Counted from the first letter of the stretch, positions 1-8,421 are shown. The stretch is DNA of 64,000 nt from Bacteroides sp. (GCA_021201335.1 JAJQFD010000054.1:95467-159466); one strand, 5' to 3'. Numbers and translations: made by a program. The notes: generated from the letters alone by a model not told the origin.

Positions 1-689
1 GTAGCTCCCACGATCACTTGTGTACTCTGCCCTGCAGGAGCAAAACGAGGTGCATGCCGGAATTTCTGTCGTTCCTCCTTATTTTCCAATACCCCTTGCT
101 GTATATATTTCATGGGAAGAAATACACTCTGAAAGTCCTTTTCAGGCGCCAGATGTTTTAATCCCGCTTCATTGGGTATCTCTACATTTACGCTTAACCG
201 ATCGGCATAAAGGCCTGCTTCTGTTACTAACTCCCTGCTCGCACCCGGAATACTTTTTAAATGGATGTATCCATTAAAACGATGAATCTGGCGGAGGTCT
301 TTCACCACCCGTACCAAACGCTCCATGGTATAATCGGGATTACGAACGACACCCGAACTAAGGAATAAGCCCTCTATGTAATTCCGGCGGTAAAACTCAA
401 TCGTTAAATCAACCAGTTCGGAAACGGAAAACGTAGCCCGACGTATATCATTACTCCGGCGGTTAATGCAATAAGCACAATCGTATATACAATAATTGGT
501 AAGCATGATCTTGAGCAGAGAAATGCAACGCCCATCTTCCGAGAAACTATGGCATATTCCCATTCCACCCGCCGTACTACCTATTGTACCGGATTTATTG
601 GAACGTACTGTACCACTAGACGCGCATGATACATCGTATTTTGCCGATTCAGCCAATACTTTTAACTTCTCAAGAACATTTTCATTCAT
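1..689 (-). CDS. Putative DNA modification/repair radical SAM protein (partial, C-terminus beyond window)
   Basis: Reading the minus strand from an ATG at 689 gives an open frame of about 229 codons that runs off the left edge. It begins MNENVLEKLKVLAESAKYD, then has a Ser/Gly-rich stretch (SGTIGSTAGGMGICHSF) and a radical SAM cluster motif CIYDCAYC (CxxxCxxC) near residues 73-80, followed by an NRR segment. This matches, from memory, the Bacteroidetes/Firmicutes family named 'putative DNA modification/repair radical SAM protein', usually about 420 aa and often followed by a partner 'DNA metabolism' protein. That partner would lie outside the window on the left. The three cysteines should bind the [4Fe-4S] cluster that cleaves S-adenosylmethionine. 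The real substrate is unknown for the family. Only the N-terminal half is visible. Confidence 0.85.
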   Translation of the reverse strand, partial: MNENVLEKLKVLAESAKYDVSCASSGTVRSNKSGTIGSTAGGMGICHSFSEDGRCISLLKIMLTNYCIYDCAYCINRRSNDIRRATFSVSELVDLTIEFYRRNYIEGLFLSSGVVRNPDYTMERLVRVVKDLRQIHRFNGYIHLKSIPGASRELVTEAGLYADRLSVNVEIPNEAGLKHLAPEKDFQSVFLPMKYIQQGVLENKEERQKFRHAPRFAPAGQSTQVIVGA

Positions 690-806
690 ACTTCAAAACT
701 ACATATAAATTCCAAAATAATAAGGGGTTTAAATTGCTACATTTAATCTTTTAACAAACGTAGCTTTATATTATATAAAACATCCAGCGCACGTTTATAT
801 AACTAA

Positions 807-920
807 GCCTGCAACTCTTACAAGAACAGCGCTGTTCTTTGCAAAGAATGGCGCTATTCTTGGTGGAGAACAGCGCTGTTTTTGATGAAGAATAGGGCTG
901 TTCTTGTAAGAGTTGCAGGC
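807..920. repeat. Array of four 18-bp palindromic units at exact 22-bp period inside a 24-bp perfect inverted repeat
   Basis: Four units of the form AAGAAyrGsGCTrTTCTT begin at 822, 844, 866 and 888, so the period is exactly 22 bp; the first (AAGAACAGCGCTGTTCTT) is a perfect palindrome and the others differ by one to four bases. The array is closed by arms at 807-830 and 897-920 that are perfect 24-bp reverse complements (outer part GCCTGCAACTCTTAC). Just left, 796-808 reads TATATAACTAAGC, also found in the array near 13.2 kb. It lies between the divergent starts of the radical SAM gene and the YkgJ-like gene and is the only notable content of the 690-999 gap. It could be a dispersed intergenic repeat, a multi-site operator or a folded RNA. 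Confidence 0.85.
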
Positions 921-999
921 GACAGAGTTAATTCTTTCGCCATCAAGAATATATTCCAAAGGGTTATAAAAGAAAAACGCATAATTCAAAGGGATTGAT

Positions 1000-1007
1000 T
1001 ACCTTTG
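1000..1007 (+). promoter_or_regulatory. Bacteroidetes -7 box (TACCTTTG)
   Basis: TACCTTTG fits the TAnnTTTG -7 consensus of the Bacteroidetes primary sigma factor. No convincing -33 TTG was found at the right distance. The box lies downstream of the ATG at 995, so that ATG would not be on the transcript. This argues for translation from the ATG at 1019 (or 1025). Confidence 0.6.
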
Positions 1008-1018
1008 TACTTTTTATT

Positions 1019-1522
1019 ATGGATATGCCTCTTAAAACAGACCTAGATTTATTGCCTGAAAAGGCGCAGAACGCGGAAAAGGAAAACAAGGCTTTTTTTA
1101 AATCCATCAAGAAAAGCAGGTTTCGTGAATTGGATGATACCATTCATGCCATCCATGAAGAAGTTTTCGAAGCAACAGACTGCCTGGAATGCGGTAACTG
1201 CTGCCGTTCGCTGGGTCCTCGTATTATTGATAAAGACATTGAGCGCATGGGTAAAAATCTGCGCATGAAACCGACGGAAGTTATTGAAAAATACCTGCGT
1301 GTTGATGAAGACGGTGATTATGTATTCCAATCCATGCCATGCCCCTTCCTGGGAGAAGATAACTATTGCTTTATTTATGAAGACCGTCCTAAAGCATGCA
1401 GGGAGTATCCTCATACAAACCGGAGAAAGTTTTTTCAAATCTCTTCCTTAACTGTCATGAATGCCCGAACTTGTCCGGCTGTTTATGACATAATAGACAG
1501 GTTGAAGAAAAGATTTACCTGA
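1019..1522 (+). CDS. YkgJ-family cysteine cluster protein (putative Fe-S/zinc binding)
   Basis: This soluble protein of about 167 aa carries the YkgJ-type cluster C-LEC-GNCC (CxxCxxCC) roughly 47 residues into the chain, followed by CPFL, YCFIYEDRPKACREYP and a final Cys. These are the conserved cysteines of the CxxCxxCC family that binds a metal or Fe-S centre. The function of the family is not settled. The open frame starts at 995, but the -7 promoter box at 1000-1007 makes that start unlikely; the ATG at 1019 (MDMPLKTD) or 1025 is preferred, with a very short leader. It is a single gene with its own promoter, divergent from the radical SAM gene across the palindrome array. Confidence 0.85.
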   Translation: MDMPLKTDLDLLPEKAQNAEKENKAFFKSIKKSRFRELDDTIHAIHEEVFEATDCLECGNCCRSLGPRIIDKDIERMGKNLRMKPTEVIEKYLRVDEDGDYVFQSMPCPFLGEDNYCFIYEDRPKACREYPHTNRRKFFQISSLTVMNARTCPAVYDIIDRLKKRFT

Positions 1523-1592
1523 CTCCGGAGTTATACCCCTAATGACGTAAGAATGGCATAATAATGACGTTAAAAGAATTTAGATATTACTG

Positions 1593-1600
1593 TACCTTTG
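1593..1600 (+). promoter_or_regulatory. Bacteroidetes -7 box (TACCTTTG)
   Basis: TACCTTTG ends 18 nt before the ATG at 1619, at the expected distance for a short 5' leader. It is identical to the box before the preceding gene. No clear -33 element was found. Confidence 0.6.
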
Positions 1601-1618
1601 TCTACAAATTAAATAGCT

Positions 1619-2251
1619 ATGAATACAACTCAATTATTAGACAGAATAAAGAACTACCGGAATCAAAAAGGACTTTCACAGGAAGAGCTGGCAGAAAAGA
1701 CAGGATTAAGTTTACGTACCATACAACGTATTGAAAATGAAGAAAGCATCCCCAGAGGCGATTCTCTTCAGCGATTAGCTACTGTATTGGAAATGAACAT
1801 AGAAGATCTGACTGAAAAGAAATTTACTGAAGATAGTAAAGAACCACTTTTCGCCATGAACCTGGGAGCCTTTTCTTTTTTATTATTTCCTTTTTTGGGA
1901 TTTCTTATTCCGTTAATTCTTTGGAAGAGCAAGAAAAATAAAAGTGAAGTAATAAACTAATCCGCTAAAAACCTACTCAACTTTCAACTTACATGGTTTA
2001 TTGCATTATTAATTCTTGCGTTCATACATATCCTTATACTTGCTCATCAATTGGGAGAGTTTGCTGCTTCTTATGATGTATCTCCTACCTTAATAGCAGG
2101 AGCTATTAAACAAGAATTAACCGGTTTACAAGTCTATACCGGAATATTTTACCTTTATAATATCACTCTGATTTTATTTAATATACGACGGATCAGACAA
2201 AATAAACCAACCAACTATTTTCCGGCAATCAGGTTTATGAAAGAAAATTAA
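1619..2251 (+). pseudogene. XRE-family HTH protein with C-terminal DUF4870-like membrane domain, split by in-frame TAA
   Basis: Codons 1-113 encode a canonical XRE helix-turn-helix (GLSQEELAEKTGLSLRTIQRIENEE, about residues 18-42) and the start of a membrane segment (FLGFLIPLILWKSKKN). The frame stops at TAA 1958-1960. Reading on in the same frame gives another 96 codons without a stop: SAKNLLNFQLTWFIALLILAF..., two more hydrophobic helices, and a basic C-terminus ending at 2251. The sequence around the stop (IPLILWKSKKN..-stop-SAKNLLNFQLTW) is the hallmark of the DUF4870 core, so the two parts look like one 210-aa gene with a nonsense mutation. The first part alone may still give a DNA-binding protein with a shortened tail. 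A related intact DUF4870 protein lies at 39650-40003; aligned to it, the stop replaces Lys. Confidence 0.75.
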
Positions 2252-2286
2252 TAGGGCACTTCTTTATGAAGAGAAAATCTCACAAA

Positions 2287-3741
2287 TCATTTTCGCTTGT
2301 TCAGTTTACTATGTTTAATACCGTAGGCGAAATAAATAATCATTCCTAAAACAGTCCACAGAATTAACCTCAACCAGGTACTACCAGGCAAAGAAACCAT
2401 CTGGATAATACAGATAGCTGCTCCTAAAAGCGGAACAAAAGGAGAGAACGGAGTCTTAAAAGGACGATTCAAATGAGGCTGGGTTTTGCGTAATACCACA
2501 ATTGCAATACAAACAATGGTGAAAGCCATTAATGTACCGATTGAAACCAACTCAGCCAATACATGCAGCGGAAATAACCCAGCAATTAAAGAAGTCACCA
2601 AACAGGCAACCATCGTAGCATTCAAAGGGATGCCTCTTTCGGGCTTGATATTTGAAAAAAAGCGAGGCAAAAGCCCGTCTTTGGATATGGCATAATAAAT
2701 TCGTGACTGGCCCAGCATCATCACCAAAATAACAGAACTTAAACCGGCTATGGCTCCCAGTTTTATAAACGGGCTTAACCAGGCTAGTCCTTCTCCTGCC
2801 CGATCTATAGCCAACGCAATAGGTGCCGTCACATTTAACTCTTTATAATTAACGATTCCGGTTAAAACCGCTGTGACCGCTACATACAAAAGAGCACAAA
2901 CCAGAAGAGAAATTAAAATCCCTCTTGGCATATCCTTTTGAGGATTTCTTGTTTCCTGTGCAGCTGTAGAAAGAGCATCGAAACCCAGGAAAGCATAAAA
3001 GACAACTCCGGCACCCCGAAGTATACCGCTCCAACCAAAACTACCAAACTCTCCTGTATTTTCGGGAATATAGGGCTGCCAGTTGGATAAATCAATATAT
3101 GAAATTCCAAACCCGATGAAAAGTAGAATTACACTGATTTTAATAACCACAATTACATTATTAATGACCGCCGATTGTTTGATACCACCCATCAGGAAAG
3201 ACGAAACCAGTATAACGATGAATACAGCCGGGAAATTTATTATACTTCCTGTCCAAACCCAGCTGCCATCCGGCAAATGATCGAATGTGGGAGTTATAAT
3301 TTGATATGGAAGATAGATTCCCCACCCTTCCAGTAAACTCAGCATATACCCTGACCACCCTACAGCCACACTGGAACAGGCAAATAAATATTCCAGAATA
3401 AGAACCCAGCCAATAAACCAAGCCGGAAGTTCCCCCATCGTTGTATAGCTATAGGAATACACGCTACCCGCCACAGGAATCATGGCGGCAAATTCGGCAT
3501 AACACAGGCCAGCCATTACACACCCTAGCGCAGAAATGAGAAAAGAAATTGTGAGCGCAGGACCCGCATAAGAAGCGGCCGCCTGCCCGGTTATGACGAA
3601 GATTCCTGTTCCCACAATAGCACCAATGCCCAACATAACAAGACTGGACGTGGTGAGAGAACGTTTTAATCCCCCATTTGCTCCACCTGCTTCGCGCAGC
3701 ATGGCTCCTACATCTTTCTTTCTGAAAAATTGATTGATCAT
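2287..3741 (-). CDS. APC-superfamily amino acid permease (cationic amino acid transporter type)
   Basis: This 484-aa integral membrane protein has about 12 hydrophobic segments. The N-terminus carries the APC signature GIGAIVGTGIFVITGQAA in TM1, followed by the PVAGSVYSYSYTTMGELPAW loop typical of the CAT/YfnA branch. A later segment, GFDALSTAAQETRNPQKDMPRGI, is the conserved cytoplasmic loop of the family. It should import amino acids by proton symport or exchange in the inner membrane; the substrate cannot be read from sequence. The start at 3741 gives a normal family N-terminus. It lies downstream of, and in the same direction as, the sodium:solute symporter, with about 107 bp between them, so it may be in the same transcription unit or use its own promoter. 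Confidence 0.9.
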   Translation of the reverse strand: MINQFFRKKDVGAMLREAGGANGGLKRSLTTSSLVMLGIGAIVGTGIFVITGQAAASYAGPALTISFLISALGCVMAGLCYAEFAAMIPVAGSVYSYSYTTMGELPAWFIGWVLILEYLFACSSVAVGWSGYMLSLLEGWGIYLPYQIITPTFDHLPDGSWVWTGSIINFPAVFIVILVSSFLMGGIKQSAVINNVIVVIKISVILLFIGFGISYIDLSNWQPYIPENTGEFGSFGWSGILRGAGVVFYAFLGFDALSTAAQETRNPQKDMPRGILISLLVCALLYVAVTAVLTGIVNYKELNVTAPIALAIDRAGEGLAWLSPFIKLGAIAGLSSVILVMMLGQSRIYYAISKDGLLPRFFSNIKPERGIPLNATMVACLVTSLIAGLFPLHVLAELVSIGTLMAFTIVCIAIVVLRKTQPHLNRPFKTPFSPFVPLLGAAICIIQMVSLPGSTWLRLILWTVLGMIIYFAYGIKHSKLNKRK

Positions 3742-3848
3742 TTGTAAAGACTGTAAATAAAAAGGGGAACAAATGGAAGAAAGGAATGTTCAGTCTTTAC
3801 GGAAGAATTGAAAATTAGTAGCAAGCACTTTAATTCTCAATTCTCAAT

Positions 3849-5399
3849 TTATTTGTCTCTTTGTGTTAATAAACTTACTACAATAATAGCTATAATAGAA
3901 AGTGGCAAAGCGAATACAATAGGATCTATTAAAGGAAACGGATACGATTCTATTAAAACAGTCTTTCCAAACAACGCTTTGCAAAGGCCAATAGCAGCTG
4001 CTTCTTTTTCGTGTAGAAATACAAGGGAGAATACACTCGCCAAAGCACCCACCCATAAACTCGCCAAAGCACCCTGGCGAGTAGCTTTCTTCCAATAGAG
4101 AGCCGAAAAATAAGAAGGAAGAAATGAGGAAGCACAAATACCCATAAACATAGCAGTACCCCTTGCAATAATATCATTAGGCAGCATGTAGCAAATCACA
4201 TAACTTACCAGGATAGCAAATAAAATACCTAATCGGATTACATTTGTCAACTTACCTCGGGAACGTGGTTTGAAAGTGCCATAAATATCCGAACCGGCTG
4301 AGGCTCCCATTGTATGAAACTGAGAACTTAAGGTAGACATACTAGCCGATAGGATACAAAGCATAAATACCGCTCCAAACCAATCAGGCATCGCTTTATC
4401 AATAAAGTAAGGTATGATCTTATCAATATCTTTCACAACTTCCGTAGCAATAGCACCTTCTGTTTGCAGGAAATAAAGATTACTTAAAGGTCCTACGTGA
4501 TAAATGGCACCCACTGTAACCAGAATAAACAAACATCCTACCAATACTCCTCTGTTCAATTGTTTACTGCTTTTCACAGTCATAAAACGTACAACCAGCT
4601 GGGGCTGAGCCAAACAACCCAACCCAACTCCCATAATTAAAGAAGTAACCAGCGTAAACCATTGCGGAGAACCGGTAACAGGCATCCGGGTCCATCCTTG
4701 ATGTCCCAACTCACGAAATTTTTCAGGAACCAACGGTGCAATATCGGTAAGTTCCTGGTTTGCTTCAGTAAATCCCAGACCCAGCACCTTATAAAACCAG
4801 AAAAGCAGAAACAACATACAGGCAAACATGATGCAAGCCTGCATTGCGTCTGTGTACATTACTCCTTTGATTCCTCCCGCTATCACATAAGCAGCAATAA
4901 CCAATGTAAATATTAATAAGGCGATATTAAAATCAATCTGAAAAATCTGTTCGATGAATACAGCTCCCCCTTTCATTACCACGGCGGCATATAAAGGCAT
5001 ACCCAGGAAAATTACCGCGGCTACAAATACTTGTATAGCACGTGATCGGTAATAACGTCCCAGTAATTGTGGAAATGTTCCGACATTTAGTTTAACTCCA
5101 AGCCTTCGGGTGCGTAATCCGAAGAAGATGAAAGCTATTACCACCCCCACAAACATATTAAGGAAACATAGCCATTGAATACCCATCCCGAATGCAGCAG
5201 AAAATCCACCAAAGCCCACAATAGCAGAAGCTGAAATAAAGGCAGCTCCATAAGAAAGCGCCATGACAATGGGGTTCATTTCACGTCCACCTACCAGGTA
5301 ATCACTCGAAGATGTTGTTTTTCTATAGCCCAGAAAACCTAAAAAGGCGATCAGCAGTAAATAAGCTACCACAATTAATCCAAGAACAAATGTATTCAT
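3849..5399 (-). CDS. Sodium:solute symporter family protein
   Basis: This 516-aa protein has about 13 predicted transmembrane helices and SSS-family features: an N-terminal segment with SSSDYLVGGREM near residues 30-41, and GGIKGVMYTDAMQ in the middle, the family's conserved core after TM6. It should couple sodium uptake to import of a small solute (proline, pantothenate, sugar and others are known for the family); the substrate is not identifiable. Its ATG overlaps the stop of a 41-aa membrane protein by four bases (ATGA at 5396-5399), so the two are translationally coupled. The pair resembles SSS transporters with a short accessory subunit. Confidence 0.9.
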   Translation of the reverse strand: MNTFVLGLIVVAYLLLIAFLGFLGYRKTTSSSDYLVGGREMNPIVMALSYGAAFISASAIVGFGGFSAAFGMGIQWLCFLNMFVGVVIAFIFFGLRTRRLGVKLNVGTFPQLLGRYYRSRAIQVFVAAVIFLGMPLYAAVVMKGGAVFIEQIFQIDFNIALLIFTLVIAAYVIAGGIKGVMYTDAMQACIMFACMLFLLFWFYKVLGLGFTEANQELTDIAPLVPEKFRELGHQGWTRMPVTGSPQWFTLVTSLIMGVGLGCLAQPQLVVRFMTVKSSKQLNRGVLVGCLFILVTVGAIYHVGPLSNLYFLQTEGAIATEVVKDIDKIIPYFIDKAMPDWFGAVFMLCILSASMSTLSSQFHTMGASAGSDIYGTFKPRSRGKLTNVIRLGILFAILVSYVICYMLPNDIIARGTAMFMGICASSFLPSYFSALYWKKATRQGALASLWVGALASVFSLVFLHEKEAAAIGLCKALFGKTVLIESYPFPLIDPIVFALPLSIIAIIVVSLLTQRDK

Positions 5400-5521
5400 A
5401 GCGTTTCGTCTTTATCATTGTCCTTATTCCAATATTTAATGCCATACCAGGCTGCAAAGGCTACACAAATCACCGAGAGTAGATAAGGTAGATAGATAAG
5501 TGGGTCTTCAATTCCAAACAT
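5396..5521 (-). CDS. Small symporter accessory membrane protein (41 aa)
   Basis: From ATG 5521 the minus strand encodes MFGIEDPLIYLPYLLSVICV followed by AFAAWYGIKYWNKDN and an acidic tail, ending in TGA at 5396-5398. It has one hydrophobic helix (about residues 7-28) with a charged C-terminus. The stop overlaps the symporter start by 4 bp, and a -7 box (TACTTTTG, minus strand, 5551-5558) lies about 30 bp upstream. Very short single-helix proteins of this form precede certain SSS symporters and are thought to be accessory subunits; that role here is inferred from position and shape. It is easily missed because of its length. Confidence 0.8.
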   Translation of the reverse strand: MFGIEDPLIYLPYLLSVICVAFAAWYGIKYWNKDNDKDETL

Positions 5522-5550
5522 TCGTTTTACATTTTAACTAAAATATGCCG

Positions 5551-5558
5551 CAAAAGTA
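5551..5558 (-). promoter_or_regulatory. Bacteroidetes -7 box for the symporter pair (TACTTTTG, minus strand)
   Basis: The plus strand reads CAAAAGTA, that is TACTTTTG on the minus strand, about 30 nt before the ATG at 5521. No clear -33 element was seen. Apart from this box and the plus-strand box at 5808, the 310-bp divergent gap 5522-5831 is AT-rich and shows no gene or repeat. Confidence 0.55.
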
Positions 5559-5807
5559 AAGATTTTATTGAAAATTCGAAATAAAAGTTTGAATTTAAAA
5601 TAAAAAACAGACACATTCGTTTTCCCCAAACTTTCAGCGTTCTATTTAAATATTCTCCATTTTACCTCTCTATTTAATACCCGAATATATAATTTTAAGT
5701 GGTTTCTGAATATCACATTGAGAGTTTGCTTTCAGTACTTTCTTCGTTTCTGACTCATTGTAATTAAACACGAGCAAACATTTCTGTTCCACTTTATCAA
5801 AAATTTC

Positions 5808-5815
5808 TATCTTTG
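5808..5815 (+). promoter_or_regulatory. Bacteroidetes -7 box (TATCTTTG)
   Basis: TATCTTTG fits TAnnTTTG and ends 16 nt before the ATG at 5832. It should drive the lipid A deacylase-like gene and the closely following metY. Confidence 0.6.
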
Positions 5816-5831
5816 TGACAAACTAATCCGG

Positions 5832-7055
5832 ATGAGAAGACTTATTCTTTTATTTAGTATTTGCTATTTAAGCAATACAAATGTATTAGCCGGGGACACA
5901 ATTAAGACAAAACTACCCCACTTTATTACGCTGAATGCGGCTGATGGTCTGGTATTTGCAACCAATGATTTTGTTGCGGGCGAACATAAAATTCCGCATT
6001 ATATTTCTTATGCTGTAAAATACGGATTTGCAGCGCGCGGAGATCATTGGAAAGATTATGCATATGGTATGCCCTATCTAGGTATTGGTTTCTATTCTGC
6101 CAATTTTTACAGGGAAAAAGATCTGGGACGTCCGTTTTCTCTCTATGTCTTCCAGGGAGCACAAATACATAAATTCTCGCGCACCTTATCACTTAATTAT
6201 GAATGGAACTTGGGAGGGTCTTTCAACTGGAAATACTACGATGAATTTGATAATCCAAACAACATTGCCCTGGGGTCGAGTGTTAACATTCATGTGGGTG
6301 GTAATTTGTTTATGAAATGGAAAATGTCGAAAAAATTTGATCTGCATTTTGGCGCTGGATTTACTCATTTCTCCAACGGAGCCAGCTCATTACCCAACAG
6401 CGGATTAAATATGGCTAACCTCTTTATAGAACTGGCTTACCATATCAACAGGGAAGATGATAAACCGATCAATCCGATCTACACTCCTCCTAAATACAGA
6501 AAACATACAGCTCACGACCTGATGTTTTTATTTTCGTCCCGCCAGGCACGGGTGGATACGCTGAACACCGGGCTTGCAAGTGAATACACCAGCCGTAAAT
6601 TTAAGGTATTAGGCTTAAGCTACAGCCACATGCTTTGCAATACCTACCGCTATAGATGGGGACCCAGTATTGAGGCATTCTACGATGAAAGTTCTGGCAT
6701 CACCTCGTGGAGGCAGCAACATCCGGAAACTGGAAAATTCTCCGATCGGGTTAAGTTAGGCAAACTGAAAGATCGTTTTTCCGTAGGACTTTCGCTGAAA
6801 GGAGAAATATTAATGCCGGTTTATTCTATCTTTGCCAATCTGGGATATGATATTATCCACGGGAATCCGAAAGACAAAAGATTCTACCAAATATTAGGCG
6901 TAAAGGTATATCTCAAAGATAACCTGTTTGGTACGTTTGGTATCCGGGCCAATAACTTCGGAAGAGCTCAATACCTGTACTGGAACCTGGGCTACACCTT
7001 TAATCAATATCGCAAAAAAGAGAATAAGAAATTAAGTATTAATCAAATTATATAA
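5832..7055 (+). CDS. Acyloxyacyl hydrolase / PagL-like lipid A 3-O-deacylase family protein
   Basis: This 407-aa protein has a cleavable signal peptide (MRRLILLFSICYLSNTNVLA) and an outer-membrane beta-barrel character with repeated aromatic/Gly strands. The PagL catalytic signature THFSNGA is present at about residues 178-184 (His179, Ser181), followed by PNSGLNMANLFIELAY. PagL enzymes remove the 3-linked acyl chain from lipid A in the outer membrane. The N-terminal half (about 1-210) is the recognised domain; the C-terminal half (about 220-400) looks like further barrel strands and is longer than classic PagL, as is usual in Bacteroidetes. Only 11 bp separate it from metY, so the two are probably cotranscribed from the box at 5808. 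Confidence 0.8.
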   Translation: MRRLILLFSICYLSNTNVLAGDTIKTKLPHFITLNAADGLVFATNDFVAGEHKIPHYISYAVKYGFAARGDHWKDYAYGMPYLGIGFYSANFYREKDLGRPFSLYVFQGAQIHKFSRTLSLNYEWNLGGSFNWKYYDEFDNPNNIALGSSVNIHVGGNLFMKWKMSKKFDLHFGAGFTHFSNGASSLPNSGLNMANLFIELAYHINREDDKPINPIYTPPKYRKHTAHDLMFLFSSRQARVDTLNTGLASEYTSRKFKVLGLSYSHMLCNTYRYRWGPSIEAFYDESSGITSWRQQHPETGKFSDRVKLGKLKDRFSVGLSLKGEILMPVYSIFANLGYDIIHGNPKDKRFYQILGVKVYLKDNLFGTFGIRANNFGRAQYLYWNLGYTFNQYRKKENKKLSINQII

Positions 7056-7066
7056 ACGGAACAATT

Positions 7067-8347
7067 ATGTCTGAAAAATTAAAGCCGGAAACACTGTGTG
7101 TACAGGCAGGATGGCAACCCAAAAAAGGAGAGCCCCGCGTTTTACCTATTTACCAGAGTACTACCTTTAAATACGATACCAGTGAACAAATGGCACGCCT
7201 TTTCGACCTCGAAGACAGTGGATATTTCTATACACGTCTACAAAATCCAACCAATGATGCGGTTGCAGCCAAGATTACTGCTCTGGAAGGCGGAGTAGCA
7301 GGCATGCTTACTTCAAGCGGACAAGCAGCCAATTTTTATGCGATATTTAATATTTGCCAGGCAGGCGACCATTTTGTATGTTCCAGTGCACTTTATGGAG
7401 GAACATTCAATCTGTTTGCCGTGACAATGAAAAAACTGGGTATTGAAGTTACATTCGTCAATCCCGATGCTCCTGATGAAGAGATTTCGGCAGCTTTCCG
7501 TCCCAATACCAAATTACTTTTCGGGGAAACGATTTCAAATCCTTCGCTGGAAGTGCTTGATATTGAAAAATTTGCCCGTATCGCTCACCACCATGGAGTG
7601 CCTTTGCTGGTAGATAACACCTTCCCCACTCCTATCAACTGCCGCCCGTTTGAATGGGGGGCCGATGTCGTTATTCATTCTACTACTAAATATATGGACG
7701 GCCATGCTACTGCTGTCGGCGGTTGTATAGTCGATAGTGGTAATTTCGACTGGGATGCTTATGCGGAAAAATTCCCCGGATTATGTACACCGGATGAATC
7801 TTATCATGGACTCACCTACACCAAAGCATTTGGAAAAGGAGCTTACATTACCAAAGCAACAGCCCAGTTAATGCGCGACCTCGGAAGTATTCAAAGTCCG
7901 CAGAATGCATTCCTGCTCAACATTGGTTTAGAGACCTTGCACTTGCGCATGAAACAACACTGCTCTAACGCGCAAACCATTGCTGAATTCCTGGAATCAG
8001 ATGACCGGGTAGCTTGGGTAAATTACTGCGGCCTACCCGATAACAAATATTATGCTTTAGCGCAGAAATACATGCCTAACGGCTCCTGCGGCGTCATATC
8101 ATTCGGACTAAAAGGTGGAAGAGAACGTTCCATCCGGTTCATGGATCATATTAAACTGATTACCATCGTTACCCATGTAGCGGATGCCCGTACTTGTGTT
8201 CTCCATCCGGCCAGCCACACCCATCGTCAGATGACAGACGAACAGTTGCTGGAAGCAGGTGTACGTCCCGATCTCATTCGTTTATCAGTGGGCATAGAAA
8301 ATGTGGAAGATTTGTTGAATGATATTAAGCAGGCGCTGGAAGTATAA
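7067..8347 (+). CDS. metY: O-acetylhomoserine aminocarboxypropyltransferase/cysteine synthase family (O-acetylhomoserine sulfhydrylase)
   Basis: This 426-aa protein belongs to the Cys/Met metabolism PLP-dependent enzymes. It has the MetY N-terminus (ETLCVQAGWQP), the substrate and PLP segment YTRLQNPTND (residues 55-64), SSGQAAN for phosphate contact, DNTFPTPINCRPFEWGAD, and the Schiff-base lysine in STTKYMDGH (Lys208). The length fits the family (about 425-430 aa). It should convert O-acetylhomoserine plus sulfide to homocysteine in methionine synthesis; a reverse or sulfur-recycling role is possible. It follows the PagL-like gene by 11 bp, with no recognisable promoter between them. Confidence 0.9.
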   Translation: MSEKLKPETLCVQAGWQPKKGEPRVLPIYQSTTFKYDTSEQMARLFDLEDSGYFYTRLQNPTNDAVAAKITALEGGVAGMLTSSGQAANFYAIFNICQAGDHFVCSSALYGGTFNLFAVTMKKLGIEVTFVNPDAPDEEISAAFRPNTKLLFGETISNPSLEVLDIEKFARIAHHHGVPLLVDNTFPTPINCRPFEWGADVVIHSTTKYMDGHATAVGGCIVDSGNFDWDAYAEKFPGLCTPDESYHGLTYTKAFGKGAYITKATAQLMRDLGSIQSPQNAFLLNIGLETLHLRMKQHCSNAQTIAEFLESDDRVAWVNYCGLPDNKYYALAQKYMPNGSCGVISFGLKGGRERSIRFMDHIKLITIVTHVADARTCVLHPASHTHRQMTDEQLLEAGVRPDLIRLSVGIENVEDLLNDIKQALEV

Positions 8348-8380
8348 GAGGAATAAATCCAACAATATATCATAAAATCA

Positions 8381-8421
8381 CGCATTATAGCAACATTTTA
8401 TAGCTAAAATGCGTATATTTG
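8381..8421 (+). promoter_or_regulatory. maeB promoter with an abutting inverted repeat
   Basis: A -7 box TATATTTG lies at 8414-8421. Directly against its left side is an inverted repeat: CGCATTATAGC (8381-8391) and GCTAAAATGCG (8403-8413), 11-bp arms with one mismatch and an 11-bp spacer. The repeat covers where the -33 element would be, so it could be an operator for a dimeric regulator. It could instead be a hairpin ending the metY transcript, but no T-run follows directly. Confidence 0.5.

Noticed and set aside
995..1018. Upstream start of the YkgJ-like protein
   Set aside because: The -7 box at 1000-1007 lies inside it, so an mRNA from this promoter would not carry that start.
1049..1438. 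129-codon minus-strand frame opposite the YkgJ-like gene
   Set aside because: It lies wholly inside a better supported gene, with no start context or domain.
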